Assembly (NCBI RefSeq): GCF_014649655.1
Contig: NZ_BMTL01000011.1
Location: 124,001 to 188,000 of the forward strand
Length of the DNA: 64,000 bases
Direction: 5' to 3'
From: Streptomyces humidus
Lineage (GTDB): Bacteria; Actinomycetota; Actinomycetes; Streptomycetales; Streptomycetaceae
Part shown: piece after piece, positions 8,606 through 17,319 of the stretch
Layout: every line of letters begins with the position of its first letter
How positions within the stretch are numbered: the stretch's first letter is position 1
The notes under the pieces: generated by a model
Seen by the model: only the letters and a program-made list of their open reading frames with translations
What the model was told of the DNA's origin: nothing
The model's database searches: none
Made by a program: the position numbers and the translations under genes

Positions 8606-9652
8606 TCAGACGCCGAACGAGTGGACCGTCGTCGTGCGGTAGGTCTGCCCGGGTCGCAGCACCGTGGAGGGGAACTCCGGCCGGTTCGGGGAGTCCGGGT
8701 AGTGCTGGGTCTCCAGGCAGAGCGCGTCGCCCTGGCGGTAGGTGCGGCCGCCGGCGCCGACGAGGCTGCCGTCGAGGAAGTTGCCCGAGTAGAACTGCAG
8801 TCCCGGCTCGGTGGTCGCGATCGTCAGCGTGCGGCCGGAGGCGGGGTCCCGCAGGACGGCGGCGGGCTCGGGCCGGGCGGTGAGGCCCTTGTCGAGGACG
8901 TAGTTGTGGTCGACGCCCTTGCTGTGCAGCGACTGCTCGTGGGCGACCCGCAGGTCCCGGCCGACCGGCTTGGCCGTGCGGAAGTCGAAGGGGGTGCCGG
9001 CGACGTCGGCCGGCTCGCCGACGGGGATGAGCCCCGCGTCCACGGGCAGGTAGCGGGAGGCGGCGATCTCCAGCTCGTGGTCGTGCACCGAGCCGCTGCC
9101 CTCGCCCGCGAGGTTCCAGTAGACGTGGCTCGTCAGGTTGACGACGGTGGCCCGGTCGGTGGTGGCCTCGTAGTCGATGCGCCAGTCGCCGCCCCCGGTC
9201 AGGGTGTACGTCACCCGCACCTGGAGCGTGCCCGGGTAGCCCATGTCGCCGTCGGGGCTGGTCAGCCGCAGGCGCAGACCGACGTCCGGACCCTCGGTGA
9301 AGGGCTCGACCTGCCAGAGGCGCCGGTCGAAGCCCTCGGGGCCGCCGTGCAGACTGTGCGCTCCGTCGTTGCGGGGCAGCTGATGGCTCTCGCCGTCCAG
9401 GGTGAAGCGGCCGTCGGCGATGCGGTTGCCGAACCGGCCGATCAGCGCCCCGAAGTACGGGCTGCCGGCGACGTACTCCTCGACGGAGCCGAACCCGAGG
9501 GAGACGTTCGCGTACCGGCCGTGCCGGTCGGGGATCTCCAGGGACTGCACGATCCCGCCGTAGTCGAGGACCGTCAGCCGGGTCCCGCCGTTCTCCAGCG
9601 ACCAGCTGGAGACCTCGGCGCCGTCGGCCAGCGTGCCGAAGTACGACTTCAC
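8606..9652 (-). CDS. galM: Aldose 1-epimerase (mutarotase)
   Basis: A 348-aa member of the galactose mutarotase family, which interconverts alpha and beta anomers of aldoses in the cytoplasm. Recognisable blocks are GGIVQSLEIPDR near the start, GRFGNRIADGRF, the HSLHGG motif, the catalytic histidine region TSHVYWNL, DHNYVLDKG, and the catalytic glutamate block LETQHYPDSPN near the C-terminus. It follows the sugar ABC importer on the same strand, but a strong hairpin (9700-9729) separates them, so it may be read through at lower level or separately. A paralog lies at 33685-34662. Its place next to a monosaccharide importer suggests it prepares incoming sugar for the next enzyme. Confidence 0.92.
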   Translation of the reverse strand: MKSYFGTLADGAEVSSWSLENGGTRLTVLDYGGIVQSLEIPDRHGRYANVSLGFGSVEEYVAGSPYFGALIGRFGNRIADGRFTLDGESHQLPRNDGAHSLHGGPEGFDRRLWQVEPFTEGPDVGLRLRLTSPDGDMGYPGTLQVRVTYTLTGGGDWRIDYEATTDRATVVNLTSHVYWNLAGEGSGSVHDHELEIAASRYLPVDAGLIPVGEPADVAGTPFDFRTAKPVGRDLRVAHEQSLHSKGVDHNYVLDKGLTARPEPAAVLRDPASGRTLTIATTEPGLQFYSGNFLDGSLVGAGGRTYRQGDALCLETQHYPDSPNRPEFPSTVLRPGQTYRTTTVHSFGV

Positions 9653-9699
9653 TGCTGTTCCGCCTTCCGCTTCCCGTTGCCGCCCGCCCCTGAAAACAG

Positions 9700-9729
9700 A
9701 GCGGGCCCCGCCTTCCGGCGGGGCCCGCT
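9700..9729 (-). terminator. Strong hairpin after the sugar permease gene
   Basis: Perfect 13-bp stem, AGCGGGCCCCGCC paired with its complement around a TTCC loop, 6 bp after the permease stop and 47 bp before the epimerase start. Confidence 0.7.
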
Positions 9730-9735
9730 ACCGGT

Positions 9736-10983
9736 TCAGGAACCGGACTTGCGCTTGTTCCACACGTCGAACCCGACCGCGATCAGCAGGGCGGCGCCCT
9801 TGATGACCTGCTGCCAGTCGGTGCCGACGCTGAGCAGGTTCATGCCGTTGTTCAGCACACCGAGGACGAGACCGCCGATGATCGCGCCGAGCACGGTGCC
9901 GACGCCGCCGCTCATGGACGCGCCGCCGATGAACGACGAGGCGATCGCCTCGAGTTCGAAGCTGAGGCCGGCCTTCGGAGAGGCCGCGTTCAGCCGGGCG
10001 GCGACCACCAGACCCGCCAGGGCCGCGAGCACGCCCATGTTCAGGAAGACGAGGAAGGTGACCTTCTTGTCCTTGACGCCGGACAGCTTCGCCGCAGGCA
10101 GGTTGCCGCCGATGGCGTAGATGTGACGGCCGAAGACGGCGTTGCGCATGATGTAGCCGTAGCCCACGACCAGCGCGCCGAGGATGATCAGGATGATCGG
10201 CGCGCCCCGGTAGCTGGCGAGCAGCATCGTCACGGTGAGGACCGCGGCGGCGATCGCGACCAGCTTGAGCAGGAACAGGTTCCTGGGCACCACTTCCAGC
10301 GAGAACTCCTGCTGACGCTTGCGGTCCCGGACCTCCTGGAGGACCACGAAGGCCAGCACGGCGAAGCCCAGCAGCAGGGTGAGGTTGTGGTAGTTGGTGT
10401 GCGGGCCGGCCTCCGGCAGGAAGCCGTTGCCCATCTTCTGCATACCGTCGGGGAACGGGCCGAGGGTCTGGCCCTCCAGGAAGATCTCCGTCAGACCGCG
10501 GAAGATCAGCATGCCCGCGAGGGTGACGATGAAGGAGGGTATGCCGAAGTAGGCGATCAGGAAGCCCTGCGCCGCGCCGGCCACCGCGCCCACGATCAGG
10601 CACAGCACCAGCGCGACGGGCCACGCCACGTCGTGCTGCACCGTGAGGACGGCGGCGAAGCCGCCCACGAACGCCGTCAGCGAACCGACCGACAGGTCGA
10701 TGTGACCCGCGATGATCACCAGCATCATGCCGATCGCGAGGATCAGGATGTAGCTGTTCTGCAGGACCAGGTTGGAGACGTTGCGCGGCAGCAGCAGGTC
10801 GCCGCCGGTCCACACCTGGAACAGGATCACGAGCAGGCCGAGCGCGATCAGCATGCCGTACTGGCGCATGTTGCGCCGCAGGCCGTCCAGCACCAGCTGC
10901 AGCAGCCCGCCGCCGGAGGCGGAGCCCCCGCCCTTCCCGGGCGGCGCCGCCGCCGGGCTCTTGTCGGTCACGTCCGTGCTCAT
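9736..10983 (-). CDS. mmsB: Sugar ABC transporter permease (MmsB/GguB/XylH type)
   Basis: A 415-aa polytopic membrane protein of the ribose/xylose permease family (BPD_transp_2). After a Gly/Pro/Ser-rich cytoplasmic lead of about 30 residues there are about ten hydrophobic segments. The family signature AGHIDLSVGSLTAFVGG lies near residue 90, the EAA-like loop is in the FGRHIYAIGGNLPAAKLSGV block, and ASSFIGGASMSGGVG lies near the end. Its start overlaps the stop of the ATPase gene by 4 bp, so the two are translationally coupled. The roughly 60-residue insert in the middle (DRKRQQEFSLEV region) is typical of the multiple-monosaccharide (ChvE) systems, which is why I use that name. Transported sugar is not proven. 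Confidence 0.9.
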   Translation of the reverse strand: MSTDVTDKSPAAAPPGKGGGSASGGGLLQLVLDGLRRNMRQYGMLIALGLLVILFQVWTGGDLLLPRNVSNLVLQNSYILILAIGMMLVIIAGHIDLSVGSLTAFVGGFAAVLTVQHDVAWPVALVLCLIVGAVAGAAQGFLIAYFGIPSFIVTLAGMLIFRGLTEIFLEGQTLGPFPDGMQKMGNGFLPEAGPHTNYHNLTLLLGFAVLAFVVLQEVRDRKRQQEFSLEVVPRNLFLLKLVAIAAAVLTVTMLLASYRGAPIILIILGALVVGYGYIMRNAVFGRHIYAIGGNLPAAKLSGVKDKKVTFLVFLNMGVLAALAGLVVAARLNAASPKAGLSFELEAIASSFIGGASMSGGVGTVLGAIIGGLVLGVLNNGMNLLSVGTDWQQVIKGAALLIAVGFDVWNKRKSGS

Positions 10984-12530
10984 CGCGTTACCTCTTTGTC
11001 CTTCGTCATCTGACGCATCAGCACTTCCTGCGTGGCCTCGGCCCGCGGGAACTCACCCGTGAGCCGGCCGGCGGCCATCGTGTAGATGCGGTCGCACATG
11101 CCGAGCAGTTCGGGCAGCTCGGAGGAGATGAAGACGACCGCCTTGCCCTGGGCGGCCAGCTGGTCGATGACCGTGTAGATCTCGAACTTGGCGCCGACGT
11201 CGATACCGCGCGTGGGCTCGTCCAGGATCAGCACGTCGGGACCCGCGAAGATCCACTTGCTGAGGACGACCTTCTGCTGGTTGCCGCCGGACAGTTTGCC
11301 CACCGGCTCGAAGACGGTCGGGGCCTTGATGTTCATGGACTTGCGGTAGCCCTCGGAGACCTGCCGCTCCTCCTGCTCGTCGACCACGCCACGCTTGGCG
11401 ACCTTGGCGAGGGCCGTCAGCGAGATGTTGCGGTTGATCGTGTCGATGAGGTTGAGGCCGTAGTGCTTGCGGTCCTCGGTGACGTAGGCGATCCCGTGGC
11501 CGATCGCCTCGGCGACCGTCTTCGTGCGGATCTCCTTGCCGTCCTTGAGGACCGTGCCGCCCGCGTGCCGGCCGTAGCTGCGCCCGAAGACGCTCATGGC
11601 CAGTTCGGTGCGGCCCGCGCCCATGAGGCCGGCGATGCCGACGATCTCCCCGCGGCGCACCTGGATCGACACGTCGTCGACCACCTTGCGCTGCTGGTCG
11701 ATCGGGTGGTGCACCGTCCAGTCGCGGATCTCCAGGGCCGGAGCCGCGCCCTTCTCCGCCTCGTGCGGGGTGCGCTCGGGGAAGCGGTGGTCGAGGTCGC
11801 GGCCGACCATGCCGCTGATGATGCGGTCCTCGGTCGTCTCCGCCGACTTCACGTCGAGCGTCTCGATGGAGTGCCCGTCGCGGATGATCGTCACCGAGTC
11901 CGCGACCTTGCGGATCTCGTTGAGCTTGTGGGAGATGATGATCGAGGTGATGCCCTGCTTCTTCAACTCCAGGATGAGATCCAGGAGTTTGCCGCTGTCC
12001 TCGTCGTTCAGGGCCGCCGTCGGCTCATCCAGGATGAGCAGCTTCACCTTCTTCGACAGCGCCTTGGCGATCTCCACGAGCTGCTGCTTGCCCACGCCGA
12101 TGTCGGTGACGCGGGTCTCCGGGTGGTCGTCGAGACCGACCCGGCGCAGCAGCTCGGTGGCGTGCCGCAGGGTCTCGCGCCAGTCGATGAACCCGCCCTT
12201 GGCGTGTTCGTTGCCGAGGAAGATGTTCTCCGCCAGGGAGAGGTACGGCGACAGCGCCAGCTCCTGGTGGATGATGACGATGCCGCGCTGCTCGCTCGCC
12301 CGGATGTCCTTGAACTGGACGACCTCTCCCTCGAAGAGGATGTCGCCCTCGTAGCTGCCGTGGGGATGAACGCCGGAGAGCACCTTCATCAAGGTGGACT
12401 TCCCGGCGCCGTTCTCACCGCAGATGGCATGGACCTCGCCCTGACGGACAGTCAGTGTGACGTCCGACAGCGCTTTGACGCCGGGAAAGGTCTTGACGAT
12501 CGAGCGCATTTCCAGGACGGGTCCCGCCAT
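10980..12530 (-). CDS. mmsA: Sugar ABC transporter ATP-binding protein (MmsA/GguA/XylG type), double ABC domain
   Basis: A 516-aa tandem ABC ATPase. The first domain has Walker A GENGAGKST, a signature-like VGKQQLVEIAKAL and Walker B LLILDEPTAAL. The second domain has a degenerate Walker A (GLMGAGRTEL), signature LSGGNQQKV and Walker B LILDEPTRGID. This asymmetry is normal for carbohydrate uptake type 2 importers. Start: ATG 12530 lies 7 bp behind GGAAGG; a TTG five codons upstream is less likely. It is the middle gene of a binding protein-ATPase-permease operon, 32 bp after the binding protein. Confidence 0.92.
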   Translation of the reverse strand: MAGPVLEMRSIVKTFPGVKALSDVTLTVRQGEVHAICGENGAGKSTLMKVLSGVHPHGSYEGDILFEGEVVQFKDIRASEQRGIVIIHQELALSPYLSLAENIFLGNEHAKGGFIDWRETLRHATELLRRVGLDDHPETRVTDIGVGKQQLVEIAKALSKKVKLLILDEPTAALNDEDSGKLLDLILELKKQGITSIIISHKLNEIRKVADSVTIIRDGHSIETLDVKSAETTEDRIISGMVGRDLDHRFPERTPHEAEKGAAPALEIRDWTVHHPIDQQRKVVDDVSIQVRRGEIVGIAGLMGAGRTELAMSVFGRSYGRHAGGTVLKDGKEIRTKTVAEAIGHGIAYVTEDRKHYGLNLIDTINRNISLTALAKVAKRGVVDEQEERQVSEGYRKSMNIKAPTVFEPVGKLSGGNQQKVVLSKWIFAGPDVLILDEPTRGIDVGAKFEIYTVIDQLAAQGKAVVFISSELPELLGMCDRIYTMAAGRLTGEFPRAEATQEVLMRQMTKDKEVTR

Positions 12531-12562
12531 GGTCGTGCCTTCCAATCCGTAAGGTTCGACGC

Positions 12563-13669
12563 TTACTTGAGCTGGTCCGCCGTGTAGTAACCGCCGTCGA
12601 CGAGCTCCTTCTGGTAGTTCGTCTTGTCGACGCTCACCGGCTGGAGCAGGTAGGCGGGGACGACCTTGGTGCCGTTGTCGTACGACTTGGTGTCGTTGAT
12701 CTCGGGCTTCTTGCCGTTCAGCGTGGCGTCGACCATGTCCGTCGCGACCTGGGCCAGCTTGCGCAGGTCCTTGTAGACGGTCATCGACTGCTGACCCGCG
12801 ATGATCGACTTCACCGACGCCAGCTCGGCGTCCTGACCGCTGATGACCGGCAGGGGCTTGGCGGCGGTGCCGTAGCCGTCCGACTTCAGCGCGGCGATGA
12901 TGCCGATGGAGATGCCGTCGTAGGGCGAGAGGACGGCGTCGACCTTGCCGCTCTTGTACGACGAGGTGAGGATGTCCTCCATGCGCCTCTGGGCGGTGGC
13001 GCCGTCCCAGCGGAGGGTCGTGACCTGGGTCATCTTGGTCTGGCCGGACTTGACGACGAGCTTCTTGCTGTCGATGTACGGCTGGAGCACGCTCATCGCG
13101 CCGTTGAAGAAGTACTTGGTGTTGTTGTCGTCGTTGGAGCCGGCGAACAGCTCGATGTTGAAGGGGCCCTTGCCGGACGCCAGGCCGAGCTTGTCCGCGA
13201 GGTAGGTGGCCTGGAGCTTGCCGACCTTCTCGTTGTCGAAGGACGCGTAGTAGTCGACGTTCTTCGTGCCGAGGATCAGGCGGTCGTAGGAGATGACCGG
13301 GATCTTGGCGTCGGCGGCCTGCTGGAGGACGTTGTTCAGCGACTTGTTGTCGATGGCCGCGATGATCAGGGCCTTGACGCCCTGGGTGATCAGGTTCTCG
13401 ATCTGCGAGACCTGCTGGTCGGGGTCGTCCTCGCCGAAGACCAGCTTGGTCTTGTAGCCCTTGGCCTTCAGGTCCTTCTCGACGTTCGCGCCGTCGGTGA
13501 TCCAGCGCTCGGAGGACTTGGTCGGCATCGCGATGCCGATCGTCCCGCCCTTGGCGTCGCCCGCCTTCTCCTCACTGCCGCCCTCGCCGGACTGCCCGCA
13601 GGCGGTCAGGGTGAGGGCGAGGGAGGCGGCTCCGGCTATGGCGGCGAGGGCGGCTCTGCGGTTACGCAT
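12563..13669 (-). CDS. chvE: Sugar-binding lipoprotein of ABC importer (ChvE type)
   Basis: A 368-aa periplasmic-binding-protein-like type 1 fold lipoprotein. The signal peptide has the lipobox LTAC near residue 23-26, followed by a Gly/Ser/Glu/Lys linker. The mature part contains GIAMPTKSSERW, the FGEDDPDQQVSQIENLI block and AGSNDDNNTKYFFNGA, which I associate with ChvE and other multiple-monosaccharide binding proteins (arabinose, galactose, fucose, xylose). Start: three in-frame ATGs occur at 13678, 13675 and 13669; the last has the best spacing (8 bp) to AAGGA. First gene of the three-gene importer operon. Sugar specificity is inferred from family only. Confidence 0.9.
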   Translation of the reverse strand: MRNRRAALAAIAGAASLALTLTACGQSGEGGSEEKAGDAKGGTIGIAMPTKSSERWITDGANVEKDLKAKGYKTKLVFGEDDPDQQVSQIENLITQGVKALIIAAIDNKSLNNVLQQAADAKIPVISYDRLILGTKNVDYYASFDNEKVGKLQATYLADKLGLASGKGPFNIELFAGSNDDNNTKYFFNGAMSVLQPYIDSKKLVVKSGQTKMTQVTTLRWDGATAQRRMEDILTSSYKSGKVDAVLSPYDGISIGIIAALKSDGYGTAAKPLPVISGQDAELASVKSIIAGQQSMTVYKDLRKLAQVATDMVDATLNGKKPEINDTKSYDNGTKVVPAYLLQPVSVDKTNYQKELVDGGYYTADQLK

Positions 13670-13811
13670 GATCATCATCCTTGATGTGTGTGCAGTGATC
13701 GGTCTCGCGATGCGAAGGACGCCCCCGGAGCGAGTGCCGGGAAGACCGAGAAGCGATGTGTGGGATTCTGCGCGCCTGTGTCGGCTTGTGTGAAGCGAGG
13801 TTTCCGGAACG

Positions 13812-14783
13812 TTATGACGTCATGTCGAACCTGTGCAGTTCGCCGGGCAGTCGGGAGCCGAGCGGGGCCATGTCGCCGTCGGCTCCGTGGCGCGCGAGCA
13901 GGTCGAGCGCGAGACGTCCGCGACGTACCCGCTCACGAGCGGTGGAGAGCGCCAGGTCGCGCATGTGGTGCCCGTAAGGATAGATCCCCGGGGCCTTGGA
14001 CAGGCCGAACTTGAGATAGAGCGGAGCGCCGCGCCGGATCAGCTCGGCGACCTCGTACATCCGGATGTACCCGCCGAGGTCGTCGGGGGCCTCGATGTAC
14101 ATGTCCATGGGAGCGCCCGACACCCGCCGGATCTCGGTGAGGTGATCGAGCGTCAGGTCGCTGGGCACGTTGACGGAGTCCGCGCCGAGCCGCTCGTAGA
14201 CCGCGTAAGCCGCCGGGTTGACGGGGCCGATGAGCGCCGACACCTTCAGCGTCGTGTCGGCCGGGATGATCCCCGCCGCACGGGCGCGGTGCAGCGTCCA
14301 CAGGACCCCCTCGTCGGCGACGAGCAGGCACTTGACGCCCAACTCCGTTGCCCGCACCGCGTCTTCGACGCACCCGGCGACGGCGTCGTGCCCGCGGGCG
14401 CGCAGTCCGCCGCCCCGCGAGTCGGTCCGGGTCGAGCCGCCGATGTCCCAGGTGCCGCGCGGCCCGGTGAACAGGCAGAGCTCGATGTCGCGTTCACCGG
14501 TGGCCTCGACCATCTCGGTGATCTCGGCGTCGGTCAGCATCCAGACGCCGCTGCCCTGGCTGATCCGGTGGATCGGCACGTCGAGGCGCGAGGCTTCCTT
14601 CAGGATGACCGCCAGCGCTTCGGGACCCTCGCACGAAGGGACCTCGGTGCGCCAGCGGCCGCCGCCCGGAAAAGCATGGGGAGAGGCGTCGTCGGGGTCG
14701 AGGGCGGGCGCGCCCAGGCCGAGGGTGGTGAGCGCCTGCTCACCGGGTCGGCGGGCTGCCGTGGTGGAAGCGTCGGTGGTCAC
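13812..14783 (-). CDS. Conserved protein with U32-peptidase-like TIM barrel, function unassigned
   Basis: A 323-aa soluble protein. The middle contains beta/alpha repeats such as GVKCLLVADEGVLW, KVSALIGPVNPAAYAVYERLGADSVNV (quoted in part: LIGPVNPAAYAVYERLGA) and SGAPMDMYIEAPDDLGG, arranged like the barrel of U32-family proteins. In that family, members act in tRNA or quinone hydroxylation or on collagen; I see no Cys cluster or protease motif, so no activity is claimed. GTG start 14783 lies 6 bp behind AAGGA. It sits between a sugar-oxidising dehydrogenase and a sugar importer, with its own upstream GTTCGATATTTCG motif and a terminator before it, so it is a separate transcription unit in the sugar-acid block, perhaps an aldolase-like or racemase-like enzyme. 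Confidence 0.7.
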   Translation of the reverse strand: MTTDASTTAARRPGEQALTTLGLGAPALDPDDASPHAFPGGGRWRTEVPSCEGPEALAVILKEASRLDVPIHRISQGSGVWMLTDAEITEMVEATGERDIELCLFTGPRGTWDIGGSTRTDSRGGGLRARGHDAVAGCVEDAVRATELGVKCLLVADEGVLWTLHRARAAGIIPADTTLKVSALIGPVNPAAYAVYERLGADSVNVPSDLTLDHLTEIRRVSGAPMDMYIEAPDDLGGYIRMYEVAELIRRGAPLYLKFGLSKAPGIYPYGHHMRDLALSTARERVRRGRLALDLLARHGADGDMAPLGSRLPGELHRFDMTS

Positions 14784-14797
14784 ATGCCGTCCTTCGT

Positions 14798-14810
14798 GTT
14801 CGATATTTCG
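14798..14810. promoter_or_regulatory. Candidate operator GTTCGATATTTCG upstream of the U32-like gene
   Basis: This 13-mer lies 15-27 bp upstream of the GTG start and matches, with one changed base, GTTCGAGATTTCG at 17084-17096 upstream of the dehydratase gene. The repeat in two separately promoted genes of one block suggests a shared regulator (IclR or GntR type would fit the half-site style). Inference only. Confidence 0.4.
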
Positions 14811-14847
14811 GTCAAGGTTCGCGGCTCGGGTCGTGCGGGGCTCGGGT

Positions 14848-14893
14848 GTACTCCGGCACGGGGGACCGTCAGGTCGTCCCCGTGCCGGAGTAC
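14848..14893 (-). terminator. Hairpin after the alcohol dehydrogenase gene
   Basis: A 16-bp perfect stem begins GTACTCCGGCAC (14848-14863) and pairs with 14878-14893 over a 14-nt loop, starting 14 bp past the dehydrogenase stop. Confidence 0.7.
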
Positions 14894-14906
14894 GGCTCGG
14901 TGAGGC

Positions 14907-15911
14907 CTACGGCCTGAGCAGCACCTTGCCCACCTTCGGGTCGCCGGATCCCACGAGGTCGATGGCCTCGGAGAATTCGGCCAGCGGAAGCTCGTGCGTG
15001 ACCAGCGGCAGCGGATCCAGCAGTCCCGCCCCGAACACCCGGACGGTGTGCGACCAGGCGTCCGGCGGAGCGCCGAAGACGGTGTGCACCTCCAGCTGCC
15101 GGACGACCAGGTCCGTCGGGTCGAGCCCGGCGGCGCCCGGCGCCGGGATGCCGGTCAGGACCAGCCGGCCGCCGCGCCTGAGCAGCGACGCGGCGGTCTG
15201 CGCGGCGGAGGCGGAACCGGCGGTCTCGATGACGACGTCGAAGTCGTCCGGGAGCTCCTGGTCCCTGGTGCGGAAGTCGGTGGCCCCGAACCGCCGGGAC
15301 AGAGCCTCCCGGTCGTTGCGCGTGCCCACCACCAGCAGCTCGGCGGGCGAGCCCGCCTTCAGGAACTGCACGGCGAACATGCCCAGCGTCCCGGTGCCGA
15401 CGACGGCCACCTTCTCGCCCGGCAGGGCGTGCGCCTTGATGGCGGCGGCCGCGATGCACGCGGCGGGCTCCAGCAGGGCGGCGGCGGTGAGGTCGGCGTC
15501 GTCCGGGAGGGCGTGCAGCAGCCGGGCCGGAAGGGTGAGGGTGGCGGCCATGGCCCCCGGCTGGGTGAAGCCGGTCTCCTCGTAACCGTCCGTGCACAGC
15601 GTCGTCTCGCCCGCGTGGCAGCGGTCGCAGACCTGGCAGTTGCGGAAGCCCTCACCCACCACCTTGCGGCCGACGAGCGACGCGGGGACCCCGGCGCCGA
15701 CCGCCTCGACCGTCCCGGACCACTCGTGGCCGGGGGTCAGCGGGTATCGGACGTACCCCTCGGGCCGGTTGCCCTGGTACACCTCGCGGTCGCTGCCGCA
15801 GATGCCGGTGGCGTGGACACGCACCAGCGCCTCGCCCGCCTCCGGACGGCGCGGCTCGTGCGGGACGAGGCGATGCTCGCCCGGCCCGTCGACGACGACG
15901 GCGGTGCTCAC
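14907..15911 (-). CDS. Zinc-dependent alcohol/polyol dehydrogenase (MDR family)
   Basis: A 334-aa medium-chain dehydrogenase. Catalytic zinc ligands are the Cys of GICGSD, the His of GHEWSG and the Glu/acidic region after it. The structural zinc site NCQVCDRCHAGETTLC is complete. The NAD(P)-binding Rossmann motif is VVGTGTLGMFAVQ. The family oxidises sugar alcohols, sugars or threonine. The GTG start at 15911 overlaps the TGA of the upstream dehydratase (GTGA, 4 bp), so the two are translationally coupled and almost certainly act in one pathway. An upstream in-frame ATG 14 codons earlier would lie inside the dehydratase gene and has no advantage. Confidence 0.88.
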   Translation of the reverse strand: MSTAVVVDGPGEHRLVPHEPRRPEAGEALVRVHATGICGSDREVYQGNRPEGYVRYPLTPGHEWSGTVEAVGAGVPASLVGRKVVGEGFRNCQVCDRCHAGETTLCTDGYEETGFTQPGAMAATLTLPARLLHALPDDADLTAAALLEPAACIAAAAIKAHALPGEKVAVVGTGTLGMFAVQFLKAGSPAELLVVGTRNDREALSRRFGATDFRTRDQELPDDFDVVIETAGSASAAQTAASLLRRGGRLVLTGIPAPGAAGLDPTDLVVRQLEVHTVFGAPPDAWSHTVRVFGAGLLDPLPLVTHELPLAEFSEAIDLVGSGDPKVGKVLLRP

Positions 15912-17065
15912 TTGCCGGCCTTCGGCTTGCGCTGCTCCCAGCCCTCGGCCCACAGGTCGAAACGGGCCTGCTGCTGCGGGAATTCGGCGGCGGCGTCCAC
16001 GTCCAGCTCGACGCCGAGGCCGGGCTTGTCGGAGAGGTGGAAGTAGCCGTCGATCACCTCGGGCGCGCCCTTGACGACCTTCTTGATCTCCGCGTCCGCG
16101 AAGTCGTTGAAGTGCTCGAGGATCTTGAAGTTCGGGGCGGTGAAGCCGACCTGGAGCGACGCCGCGGTGAGGACCGGGCCGCCCACGTTGTGCGGGGCCA
16201 CGAGCATGTAGTGGGTCTCGGCGGTCGCGGCCAGCTTGCGCGTCTCCCAGATGCCGCCGATGTGGCCGACGTCCGGCTGGATGATGTCGACGGCCTGGCT
16301 CTCGAACAGCTCGCGGAACTCGATGCGGTCGTGGATGCGCTCACCGGTGGCGACCGGGATGTCGACCTTGGCGGCGACCTTCTCCAGGGCCTTCAGGTTC
16401 TCCGGCGGGCAGGGCTCCTCCAGCCACGCGGGCTTGAAGGGCGCGAGCTCGTTGGCCAGCCGCACGGCGGTGGCGGGGGAGAAGCGGCCGTGCATCTCCA
16501 GCATCAGCTCGGCGTCCGGCCCGATGGCGTCGCGCACGGCTTCGATCAGGGAGACGGCGTACAGGGACTGCTGGTGGTCGAGCTCGAAGTGCCCGGTGCC
16601 GAAGGGGTCGATCTTGAGCGCCTTGTAGCCGCGCTCCATGACGCCCTTGGCGGCCTTGTGGTAGGCCTCCGGGGTCCGCTCGGTGGTGTACCAGCCGTTG
16701 GCGTAGGCCTTGACCTTGTCGGTGACCTTGCCGCCGAGGAGCTGCCAGACCGGCACGCCCAGGGCCTTGCCCTTGATGTCCCAGCAGGCCATCTCGACGA
16801 CGGCGATGCCCGACATCACGATCTCGCCGGCGCGCCCGTAGTCGCCGTACTTCATCCGGCGGGCGAGGTCCTCGACAGCGAACGGGTCGGACCCGAGAAT
16901 GTGGTTGGCCTCCGCCTCCTTCAGGTACCCGATCAGCGCGTCGGTGTGGCCCAGCATGCGGGTCTCTCCGACACCCGTGATGCCCTCGTCGGTGTGCACC
17001 AGCACGTACGTCAGGTTCCGCCACGGCGTCCCGACGACGTGCGTGCTGATTCCGGTGATGCGCAC
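15908..17065 (-). CDS. Acid-sugar dehydratase, mandelate racemase/enolase superfamily
   Basis: A 385-aa enolase-superfamily enzyme. Visible active-site elements are K151-I-D153 (KxD on strand 2), metal ligands E190 with H192 (LEMHGRF), E216 (WLEEP) and E242 (ATGER), the general-acid/base dyad D265 (QPDVGH) and H292 (APHNVGG). A His on strand 3 next to the first ligand and the Asp-His dyad are the pattern of galactonate/arabonate-type dehydratases of the mandelate racemase subgroup, which remove water from aldonic acids to give 2-keto-3-deoxy acids. It is the first gene of a coupled pair with the zinc dehydrogenase. The exact substrate cannot be read from sequence; D-galactonate, L-fuconate or L-arabonate are possibilities. 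Confidence 0.88.
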   Translation of the reverse strand: MRITGISTHVVGTPWRNLTYVLVHTDEGITGVGETRMLGHTDALIGYLKEAEANHILGSDPFAVEDLARRMKYGDYGRAGEIVMSGIAVVEMACWDIKGKALGVPVWQLLGGKVTDKVKAYANGWYTTERTPEAYHKAAKGVMERGYKALKIDPFGTGHFELDHQQSLYAVSLIEAVRDAIGPDAELMLEMHGRFSPATAVRLANELAPFKPAWLEEPCPPENLKALEKVAAKVDIPVATGERIHDRIEFRELFESQAVDIIQPDVGHIGGIWETRKLAATAETHYMLVAPHNVGGPVLTAASLQVGFTAPNFKILEHFNDFADAEIKKVVKGAPEVIDGYFHLSDKPGLGVELDVDAAAEFPQQQARFDLWAEGWEQRKPKAGK

Positions 17066-17083
17066 GGAAGTTACCCTTCGGCT

Positions 17084-17111
17084 GTTCGAGATTTCGTCAC
17101 ACGTTCGAAAT
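17084..17111. promoter_or_regulatory. Candidate operator upstream of the dehydratase-dehydrogenase operon
   Basis: GTTCGAGATTTCG (17084-17096) is followed by a second GTTCGAAAT (17103-17111), making a 19-bp direct repeat of GTTCGARAT and at the same time an inverted pair ATTTCG-N9-CGAAAT. It lies 19-46 bp upstream of the ATG. Related TTTCGA elements continue to about 17200, which is also the promoter side of the divergent zinc-ribbon gene. Confidence 0.45.
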
Positions 17112-17319
17112 GCTGACCAGACAGTAAAGACGGCGTGAGTGGAGTGTCAATGGGTCGAACAGGTAACGGTTTCGATAGTTTCGCTGACCCTTTCGACTTT
17201 TGGGACGCCGCAGTGTGGGGCAGGTCACTGGATTTGACGCGCCGTATGGCCGGTTCCCACACAACCTTCACAGGCCGACCCGGGAAGCGGGTCGTCCGGG
17301 AACTTAGTCTCTCCGCGTC

